From the NCBI GenBank assembly GCA_007124345.1, contig SLFH01000032.1, positions 1-9,221 of the forward strand: DNA of 9,221 bases, given 5' to 3'. Below are positions 1-5,890 of this stretch, piece after piece. The notes beneath the pieces are model-generated. The model did not search any database. It was not told the origin of the DNA and was given only the letters and a program-made list of their open reading frames with translations. Positions within the stretch are counted from its first letter, which is position 1, and each line of letters opens with the position of its first letter. Made by a program: the position numbers and the translations under genes. The DNA is from Phycisphaerales bacterium (GTDB taxonomy: Bacteria > Planctomycetota > Phycisphaerae > Phycisphaerales > UBA1924).

Positions 1-1343
1 CGGTCGGCTTCGTCGTCCCCGCCTTCAACGCCCAGAGCACCCTCGCCGACACGCTGCGGTCGCTGCTCGCCCAGGACGACACTGGCTGGAGCGCGATCGT
101 CGTCGACGACGGCTCGACCGACGCAACGGCGCAGATCGCCCGATCGTTCACCGGCCCGAGGATCGTTGTGCTGCGGCAGCAGAACGCGGGGCTCGCGGCG
201 GCTCGCAACGCGGGCTTCGCCCACACGCGCACGGAGTTCGTCGCCTTTATCGACGCGGACGACACCGTCGAGCCCTCGTTCGTGCGCACGATGCGCGACG
301 GGATCGGGGGGGCGGACGCCGTCTGCTGCGCCACGCGATTCGTCGGACCGGAGCTGGAAGACCTCGGCTGGACACGAGCACCCGGCGCGCACGACCTGAC
401 GCCCGAAGGTCTGATCGCGTACAACCCGCTGCCGGTCGGGTCGGTGCTCTTGCGCCGGGCGGCGCTCGGTCCTGGCCCGCTGTTCGACCCTTCGCTGCCC
501 ATGCACGAAGACTGGGACTGCTGGCTGCGTCTGACAACCCGCGGCCTGCGCGCGGCCCCGCCTGTCGAGGAAGCCCTCTTCGCCTACAGGCTCAGGCCGG
601 GCTCGATGAGCCGCGCGATCGAGACGATGCACGACGAGGGATTCGGCGTGATCGAACGCTACGCGCCGCGCGTCGAGGGCGCCGACGCACCAAGACTGAA
701 ACGGGACTGGACACTGCGCCACATCGCTCGCGCGATCGCCGAGCACGACGAGGGGCTGACGCGGCGCTGGATCGAACGCCTGTCGCCATTGGAGCCCGAA
801 GACCTGTCGGTGATCGCCTCGACCCTCCCCCACGCGATGCGTCGGGCCGACCCATGCCCGCAGAGCGAGCTGCCGGGCGCCAAGGCGTGCTGGGCCGCGG
901 CGGTGCGCGAGTGCTCGCCCGTCTACGCCTCCGAACTGCTCTCGATGGCGAGGTTCGGCGTCGACCTCTCGCGGGCGGTCGAGCTGGTGCGGAGCGAGCG
1001 CCGGGCGGGACGCACGCCCGTGCTCTTCGGCGTCGGCGAACGCGGACGCGAGCTCGCCCATGCCTGCAACGGCCCAGCCAACACCCGCACCGAGACACGC
1101 ATCGACGCCTGGATCGACGACAACCCCGACGCGTCGGCGATCTCCTGCGGCAGGCGCCTCACGCGAGAGCAACTCACCGACGCCCACACGCTGATCGTCA
1201 CTCCCGACGCGCCCGAGGCGATCCTTCGGTCGCTGGACGGAACCCCCGCCAGGGTCGTGCTGCTGCGCGACCTGACGGCGCCGGAGACTGCGGATAATGC
1301 GAACGGGGCGAACGCGACAGAACGAGCGTCACAGCGAGCGTGA
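1..1343 (+). CDS. Family 2 glycosyltransferase with C-terminal Rossmann-like domain (5' end missing)
   Basis: The reading frame is already open at the left edge, so the N-terminus lies outside; 446 codons are visible. A GT-A fold glycosyltransferase is clear. The start of the fold is VVPAFNAQSTL (residues 4-14 of the visible part), then VVDDGSTDAT, then NAGLAAARNAG, then the metal/nucleotide-sugar DXD region FIDADD (about 82-87). MHEDWDCW (about 167-174) carries the ED pair expected to supply the catalytic base. Such enzymes transfer a sugar from a nucleotide-sugar donor at the cytoplasmic membrane face, usually for glycans or polysaccharides; donor and acceptor cannot be told. After a helical linker, residues about 338-420 read VLFGVGERGRELAHA followed by IDAWIDDNPD. 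This glycine-rich beta-alpha-beta signature resembles the nucleotide-binding domains of PglD-like or methyltransferase C-terminal domains. The gene runs opposite to the secretion operon, and its last 15 bases overlap that operon's end. Confidence 0.9.
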   Translation, partial: VGFVVPAFNAQSTLADTLRSLLAQDDTGWSAIVVDDGSTDATAQIARSFTGPRIVVLRQQNAGLAAARNAGFAHTRTEFVAFIDADDTVEPSFVRTMRDGIGGADAVCCATRFVGPELEDLGWTRAPGAHDLTPEGLIAYNPLPVGSVLLRRAALGPGPLFDPSLPMHEDWDCWLRLTTRGLRAAPPVEEALFAYRLRPGSMSRAIETMHDEGFGVIERYAPRVEGADAPRLKRDWTLRHIARAIAEHDEGLTRRWIERLSPLEPEDLSVIASTLPHAMRRADPCPQSELPGAKACWAAAVRECSPVYASELLSMARFGVDLSRAVELVRSERRAGRTPVLFGVGERGRELAHACNGPANTRTETRIDAWIDDNPDASAISCGRRLTREQLTDAHTLIVTPDAPEAILRSLDGTPARVVLLRDLTAPETADNANGANATERASQRA

Positions 1344-1346
1344 CGC
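1326..1346. terminator. Inverted repeat spanning both convergent stop codons
   Basis: A perfect 7-bp stem (GCGTCAC at 1326-1332 with GTGACGC at 1340-1346) encloses a 7-base loop. The glycosyltransferase stop (TGA, 1341-1343) and the TPR gene stop (1329-1331 on the - strand) both lie in the stem. Its position between convergent genes suggests a bidirectional transcription end. There is no T-run on either side, so a classical intrinsic terminator is not shown. Confidence 0.3.
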
Positions 1347-1982
1347 CTGCATCTGCTGCTCGACGCGGTAGCGCTGGCGCTGGATGTAGACCAGCCACTG
1401 CTCGTCGGTCTCGTGCAGCATCGCGCGCCGGATGATGGCGAGGGTTTCCTCGTCGGCGTCGCGGAGGAGGTCGGCCGCGGCGACGATCCCGCGCAGCGCC
1501 GGCTGGTAGTTTCGGTCTCGCTGCATGGACTGCTCGAAGTAGCTGCGGGCGTCCTTGGGCCAGCCGCGGCGCATGTAAACAACGCCGAGGTTGTGCAACG
1601 GGCGCGGGTCGGTCGGGTCGAGCTGGCTCTCGATGGTGAAGGCTTCGGCGGCGGCGCCGTACTCGCCGATTTCCATCAGCAGCAGGCCGAGGTTGTTGTA
1701 CCCGCCCTCGATGCGCCCGAAGAGGGCCAGGGCGCCGCGGATCTCGTCGATCGCTTCCTTCGTGCGTCCGCGGTCGGCGAGGCTCAGGCCCCGCCGGTAC
1801 TTGGTCTCGGCCTCGGCCCGCCTCTGGGCGGCCTCTCGCCGGGACTGCGCCTGTTCTTCGAGGAGGCGGCTCTGCTCGTTCTGGTTGACCCTCGGCTCGC
1901 GCGGGGTCTGCGTGCACCCGGCGCCGAGCACCAAGAGCGCCAGCGCCCCTGCGCCCGCTGCGGCAAAACGATGGCGTGTCAC
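1329..1982 (-). CDS. TPR-repeat lipoprotein at the end of the T2SS operon (pilotin candidate)
   Basis: The product is 217 residues from a GTG start at 1982. That GTG overlaps the stop of the gspM-like gene as GTGA and has a GGGAG ribosome site 8 bases upstream. An ATG at 1997 in the same frame has no such site, so I prefer the GTG. The N-terminus is a lipoprotein signal: a short basic start (TRHR), a hydrophobic stretch and LGAGC, with Cys23 as the lipidated residue. A charged Glu/Arg/Gln-rich linker (about 33-62) follows. Then come about three tetratricopeptide repeats (about 61-165), seen in YRRGLSLADRGRTKEAIDEI, YNNLGLLLMEIGEYGAAAEA and HNLGVVYMRRGWPKDA. TPR lipoproteins of the PilF/PilW type help secretin assembly in type IV pili. 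The same role here is inference from its place in the operon. A general TPR scaffold is the alternative. Confidence 0.85.
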   Translation of the reverse strand: MTRHRFAAAGAGALALLVLGAGCTQTPREPRVNQNEQSRLLEEQAQSRREAAQRRAEAETKYRRGLSLADRGRTKEAIDEIRGALALFGRIEGGYNNLGLLLMEIGEYGAAAEAFTIESQLDPTDPRPLHNLGVVYMRRGWPKDARSYFEQSMQRDRNYQPALRGIVAAADLLRDADEETLAIIRRAMLHETDEQWLVYIQRQRYRVEQQMQASRSL

Positions 1983-2542
1983 TGTCGACGCTCCCATCTT
2001 GCGAAGGTCACGCGCACCTGCCAGCGGTTCTGCTGGGGCGTGACCGTGATTTCGTTGACGCGGAGCCCCGCGATCCTGTCGGTGCAGCGCTGCACCCAGT
2101 CCAGGATCCGCTCGAGGCTCTCGTGCTGGATCGTGTACTCGATCGTCAGGCGGGTGATGTCCGCCCCGCCCCGGTCCTGGCGGCTCTCTCGACCGATGCC
2201 GACGCTGAGCCCCGCGTTGCGCCCGATCTCCTGGATCTCTGAGAGCAGGCTGCGGGGCTCGTGCACATCCCCCTGCGGGCCGGCGCCCGCCTCGAACTCG
2301 CGGAGCGCCGTCAGCTCCGCCGAGAGCTGCTGCGACTGCTGCAGGAAGTTCCGCTGGCGCTGGCGCTCGTTGTCGGCATCGGAGACTCTGCCCCACGCGA
2401 CCAGCAGCAGCACGAACGCCAGCGCGAGCAGCAGGCCCGGGACAATGACCAGCGTCGTCGGGCGGTTGCGCCGTTCCGAGGCCGACGCGCCCGAGGCGAT
2501 CTCGTAACGCTGGTCTTCGCTCAGGCGTGGCTTGTCGCTCAT
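1979..2542 (-). CDS. gspM: GspM-like (PilO-related) inner-membrane assembly platform protein
   Basis: The product is 187 residues. A polar cytoplasmic N-terminus (1-28) is followed by one membrane helix (about 30-51, LVIVPGLLLALAFVLLLVAW) and a heptad-like Gln/Leu-rich helix (about 55-83) suited to a coiled coil. A small periplasmic alpha/beta domain (about 95-187) contains ITRLTIEYTIQH, the ERILDWVQRC helix and a last strand pair around NEITVTPQQ and WQVRVTF. This bitopic layout with a ferredoxin-like C-terminal domain is that of GspM and PilO. They pair with GspL or PilN in the platform that links the ATPase to the pseudopilus. The ATG start (2542) overlaps the stop of the gspL-like gene as ATGA, and a G-rich GGGGGGAG lies just before it. 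Sequence identity to known GspM is low as usual for this family, so the call rests on topology and order. Confidence 0.75.
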   Translation of the reverse strand: MSDKPRLSEDQRYEIASGASASERRNRPTTLVIVPGLLLALAFVLLLVAWGRVSDADNERQRQRNFLQQSQQLSAELTALREFEAGAGPQGDVHEPRSLLSEIQEIGRNAGLSVGIGRESRQDRGGADITRLTIEYTIQHESLERILDWVQRCTDRIAGLRVNEITVTPQQNRWQVRVTFARWERRQ

Positions 2543-4179
2543 TGGCTCCCCCCGTCGGGCCAGCGCCCGGTGATCGAGAGAGAGACCTTCTCGCCCTGCT
2601 GCGTGGGCGTGGCGAACGACCAGTTCATGGTCGAGCCGCCCATGCCGCGCATCGCCTGGCGGAACTCGTCGAACATCGGCAGGTCGTTGACCAGGACGGT
2701 CATGGAGCCGCCGATCTGCGTGATCTGGATGTTGCGGACCTCCAGCCCCTCGGGACCGTACATCCCAAGGAGGAGGGCGAGGGCGTCGAACTCGGCCATC
2801 ACGGGCATCGTCGGGGGCAGGCCGCTCGGGGCGGTCACGCGCCGGCGCGCCTGCTCGACCTGCTCGCGCAGACGCATCACCGCCAGCGCGCCAGAGGCGG
2901 GCTCGGCCAGGTGCTCGCGGTACACCTCCATCGACTGGCGCCGGTGATCGGAGGCGATGCGGCGGTGGTCGGCCGAGGCGCTGTTGAGCTTCTGGGCGTA
3001 CAGCCCCAGCGCGACCGCCAGCGCCCCCATCGAGGCGCCGGCCCAGAGGTACAGACGACGGTGGGCCTTGCCAGGGCGGTTGGCCAGCTCGACCAGCGAG
3101 CGCCGGGGGTCGTTGGCGGGCGAGGTGATCTCCGCTCGGCGGTCGGCCAGACGCCGCACCGTTTCCCCGATCGGATCCTTGAAGACCGCGACATCGACCG
3201 AGGTCCCGGTCCAACGCTGGCCCAGAGCCGAGCCGAAGGCGGCGGGGCTGAGGGCGGACGCCGACGCGGGCTCGTGCTCGTGAACGATCACCAGCACGCG
3301 ACCGGGCCCGCGCCCGAGCTGGACCGACCAGCTCAGCCAGTCGGCAACGAGGCGCGAGGTGTCGGAGGCTTCGGGCATCGCCTGGGGGCCGGGGCCGCCC
3401 AAGCGGACGCTGCCCGCGGCGACCGTGTCGCCCTTTTCTGACCAGACCCAGACGAGCCTGCCCGCCGGATCGATCAGCACGATGGCGGTCATCACGCTCG
3501 ACTCGGCGACCACCGCCTTCTCGTCCTCGGGCTGCTTGCGCACGCCGAGGGGGCCGGCGGGGTCCCACGCCTCGGCCAGGGCGTGCCAGAGGGAGATCAC
3601 CGAGCCGACCTCGATCCCGCGGCGGTCCAGCTCGTCGAGGATCAGGCGGACCTGCGCATCGCGCAGCGCGATCGCGGCGACGCGGCGCGAGGGGTCGGCG
3701 GGCTGGGCCTCGCCCTTGCCCTTGCGGGTCAGCCGTTCGCGGAAGGAGGCCTGACGCTTCGCGGCGGGGTCGGCGAGCACCTGCACGCCCGCGCCGCCGG
3801 GTGTCGAGACATCGGGCAGGAGCGACTTTTCGGAGGTGGGCTGGAAGAAGTCGTCTTCGTCGCCCTCGGGAGCTGCATCGGCGCCGAGGAGCACGCGCCC
3901 GTCGGAGCGTCGGATGAGCGTCTCGGTCACACCGGGGTCGTCGCCGGGGGGGCGGAGCCAGGCGCAGACACCCCCGCAGGTGTCGACGCAGAGCAGGCCG
4001 AGCCCGCCGGAGCGGTCCGAGAGGACATCGGTGATCCAGTCGGCGGCGCCGGAGGCGTGCTCGAACGCGTCGCCCTCGGGGGGCGTCCACGATTCGTCGA
4101 GCAACCCGCCGACGAGGCGGACCGACTCCAAACGATCGCCGAGGTCAGAACGCTGGATGTAGCACGCACGCTCGCTCAA
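2539..4179 (-). CDS. gspL: GspL-like protein (PilM/PilN-type bitopic platform protein)
   Basis: The product is 546 residues, starting at a TTG (4179) that overlaps the previous stop as TTGA, with AGGA five bases upstream. Residues 1 to about 345 would be a cytoplasmic actin-like domain. Visible pieces are VSGSVIS-like strand/helix elements around 166-200 (RRVAAIALRDAQVRLILDEL, then a linker), the strand MTAIVLIDPAGRLVWVW (230-246) and RVLVIVHEHE (295-304). An acidic, low-complexity linker lies at about 100-165. One membrane helix follows at about 376-395 (LYLWAGASMGALAVALGLYA). Then come an Arg/Glu-rich helical stalk (about 396-448) and a periplasmic ferredoxin-like domain (about 460-546). 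In T2SS, GspL couples the ATPase GspE to GspM in the inner membrane. The soluble part is larger than in typical GspL. Domain calls are from pattern, not search. Confidence 0.75.
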   Translation of the reverse strand: MSERACYIQRSDLGDRLESVRLVGGLLDESWTPPEGDAFEHASGAADWITDVLSDRSGGLGLLCVDTCGGVCAWLRPPGDDPGVTETLIRRSDGRVLLGADAAPEGDEDDFFQPTSEKSLLPDVSTPGGAGVQVLADPAAKRQASFRERLTRKGKGEAQPADPSRRVAAIALRDAQVRLILDELDRRGIEVGSVISLWHALAEAWDPAGPLGVRKQPEDEKAVVAESSVMTAIVLIDPAGRLVWVWSEKGDTVAAGSVRLGGPGPQAMPEASDTSRLVADWLSWSVQLGRGPGRVLVIVHEHEPASASALSPAAFGSALGQRWTGTSVDVAVFKDPIGETVRRLADRRAEITSPANDPRRSLVELANRPGKAHRRLYLWAGASMGALAVALGLYAQKLNSASADHRRIASDHRRQSMEVYREHLAEPASGALAVMRLREQVEQARRRVTAPSGLPPTMPVMAEFDALALLLGMYGPEGLEVRNIQITQIGGSMTVLVNDLPMFDEFRQAMRGMGGSTMNWSFATPTQQGEKVSLSITGRWPDGGSQ

Positions 4180-5009
4180 TTGGATCCTGCTTCGCGCGTC
4201 CTGCGCGCCCGATCTCGCTGTTCCTGCTGGCGCCGGCGGAGCTCCTCGGCCGACTGGCGGGCCCGCTCACGCCGGAGGGTTTCGGGGTCGACGCCGCGGC
4301 TCTCGGCCTCGCGCTCCAACTCTTCGTCTGTGGTCTTGGGGGGCTCGGTGACCGTCGGGCGGCGCGTGGTGCCCGGACGTCCGCCCTCAGACGGAGCGGC
4401 GGCGGAACCTGCCGGGCGTCGCGCCTGGTCGGTGCGTGGGGCGGCGCCGCCGGAAAACGAGACCGCAGGCCCGAACCGATCGCCCGGACGCAGACGCTGG
4501 GTCTGTCCCCGGAAGTCGACCAGGGCGCTGTCGGGCTCGACCTCGACGAGCTTGACGCCCTCGATCTCACGCCCCGCAGAGAGCCAGACCTGGCGGTCGC
4601 CGACGCGGATGATCGCGACCTCGACCCCGCCCCCGGTGATGGAGGCAACATAGCGGAGCTCTGTCTCTTCCTCGCCCGCGGGTGCGGTCTGGGGGCGCGC
4701 GCCAGCCTCCTCTTCTTCACCCTCGCCGGTGCGGGCCGGCGGGGGCGGGCGGGGGGCGTTGGCCAGAAGCCCGAAGCTCTCGGAGATGTCCTTGGGGTCG
4801 ATCCGGAACTTGGCGGTCTCCTGGGTCGCCCGATCGCGGTCGGGCAGCGTCACGGGCATCAGGGTCGGCGGGGCCTCGGCCGGGCGGCCCGTGCCCGGCA
4901 GGTCGACCGCGAGCACCGAGAAGGCGACCAGCGCGACCACGACCGTCCCGCCCTGCGCGATGCGGAGCAGCCTGACCGCCTGGGTGCGATGCATGGGTCT
5001 GCCGGTCAT
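4176..5009 (-). CDS. GspC/PilP-like inner-membrane protein with HR-type periplasmic domain
   Basis: The product is 277 residues from an ATG at 5009 with GGAG eight bases upstream. After a short basic N-terminus there is one membrane helix (about 16-37, GGTVVVALVAFSVLAV). A Pro/Glu-rich spacer (about 84-116, with a PPPP and a GEEEE run) leads to a compact beta-rich domain at about 117-181. It contains LRYVASITGGGVEVAIIRV, QVWLSAGREIEGVKLVEV and QRLRPGDRFG. This is the pattern of the homology region (HR) of GspC and of PilP, which contacts the N-terminal domains of the secretin. GspC usually continues into a PDZ domain or coiled coil. Here the tail (about 182-277) is a Pro/Thr/Gly-rich linker and then a highly charged Arg/Glu helix ending RARRTREAGSN. 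The gene sits 71 bases after gspK and is coupled to gspL. Confidence 0.65.
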   Translation of the reverse strand: MTGRPMHRTQAVRLLRIAQGGTVVVALVAFSVLAVDLPGTGRPAEAPPTLMPVTLPDRDRATQETAKFRIDPKDISESFGLLANAPRPPPPARTGEGEEEEAGARPQTAPAGEEETELRYVASITGGGVEVAIIRVGDRQVWLSAGREIEGVKLVEVEPDSALVDFRGQTQRLRPGDRFGPAVSFSGGAAPRTDQARRPAGSAAAPSEGGRPGTTRRPTVTEPPKTTDEELEREAESRGVDPETLRRERARQSAEELRRRQQEQRDRARRTREAGSN

Positions 5010-5080
5010 GGTCGAGTCTCCATTGATCTGTTCACTATCTGTCTGTGTCTCTGCCGCTGCGGGCGTCGACCGCCTCCACT

Positions 5081-5890
5081 TTAGCGTCCGGGGGCGTCTT
5101 CAACAGCCCGGAACTGCACGATCTGGTATCTGGTTGTGCCCGTCCCCGCGACACGCCCGGACATGGCGTACCCCTCGTACGCGTTGGTCAGACGCGGGGC
5201 CGAGACCGGGGTTGAGGGGCTGTAGAGCTCGACCCTGAGGCGCCAGACGGTCGTGTTGGCGCTAAGCACCCGGTTGACCAGGGCGAGCTGCTCCTGCGGG
5301 ACGCCCCGGTCGCGGGCGGTGCGGGTGATGTCGCCGGAGCTGATCGAGCCGTCGGCCGCCTCGGCCAAGATCGCGTCGGCGACCGCCAGGGGGTCGAACG
5401 AGGGAGCAGGGATCACGCCCGAAAGAGCCGCGGCGATCGCCTCGCGGGTCGCGCCGCGGACCCCGACGGCCATCGGCCCGATCTCGCGCGAGAATCTCGG
5501 CGCGTTCTCCGGTCCGACGAGGTTTTCCAGGGCCCGGTAGATCTGCGGGGCGTCGCGACGGTTCTCGGCGCTCAGGCCAACAAAGCGACTCAGGACACTC
5601 CCCTGCCCGTCGGCGAGGTAGACGCGCGCCGTCGTGCGGTCGGCGAGGGTGAGGGTGAAGACATGCCCGTCGTCGACGAGCATATCGGCGATGTTCAGGT
5701 TGCCCAGGGAGCGGAGCCACGCGCCGACGACCTCTTCCAAGCTCGCCTTGCCGTGGTGGTGCTGGTACTGGTCGACGGTCCGGCCGTAGGCGAGAGACTG
5801 TGCGCCCAGGCGGTCGAGCATGGTTGCGGTGAGCACCGAGGAGGTGAGCACCAGGAGGAGGACGACGATGAGGGCGTATGCGCGTCGCAT
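5081..5890 (-). CDS. gspK: GspK-like minor pseudopilin
   Basis: The product is 269 residues. The ATG (5890) directly follows the gspJ stop (TAAATG), with GGAGG eight bases upstream. The leader is only MRRA, followed by a hydrophobic helix YALIVVLLLVLTSSVL. Unlike G, I and J it lacks glutamate at mature position 5, which is the hallmark of GspK, the tip pseudopilin. The large globular part (about 50-225) contains GATREAIAAAL (about 146-156), where GspK proteins usually have an NVNTA-type segment. It is followed by a helical region (about 168-206) ending in LVNRVLSANTTVWRLRVELY, which matches the usual end of the GspK alpha domain before its last strand. GspK would cap the pseudopilus with GspI and GspJ. 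The overall sequence is divergent, and the call relies on the missing Glu5, the C-terminal pattern and its place after gspJ. Confidence 0.7.
   Translation of the reverse strand: MRRAYALIVVLLLVLTSSVLTATMLDRLGAQSLAYGRTVDQYQHHHGKASLEEVVGAWLRSLGNLNIADMLVDDGHVFTLTLADRTTARVYLADGQGSVLSRFVGLSAENRRDAPQIYRALENLVGPENAPRFSREIGPMAVGVRGATREAIAAALSGVIPAPSFDPLAVADAILAEAADGSISSGDITRTARDRGVPQEQLALVNRVLSANTTVWRLRVELYSPSTPVSAPRLTNAYEGYAMSGRVAGTGTTRYQIVQFRAVEDAPGR

Noticed and set aside
1983..1997. ATG at 1997 as start of the TPR lipoprotein
   Set aside because: No ribosome site upstream. GTG 1982 has GGGAG at good spacing and makes a GTGA overlap. The ATG adds only five residues before the signal and cannot be fully excluded.
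1413..2507. Long + strand open frame antisense to the TPR and gspM genes
   Set aside because: Composition is that of an antisense shadow, with no recognisable domain, while the - strand has lipobox, TPR and GspM features.
1979..4090. 703-codon - strand frame that contains gspM plus a long N-terminal extension
   Set aside because: The extension is Arg/Pro-rich noise overlapping gspL in another frame. The ATGA overlap at 2542 marks the real gspM start.
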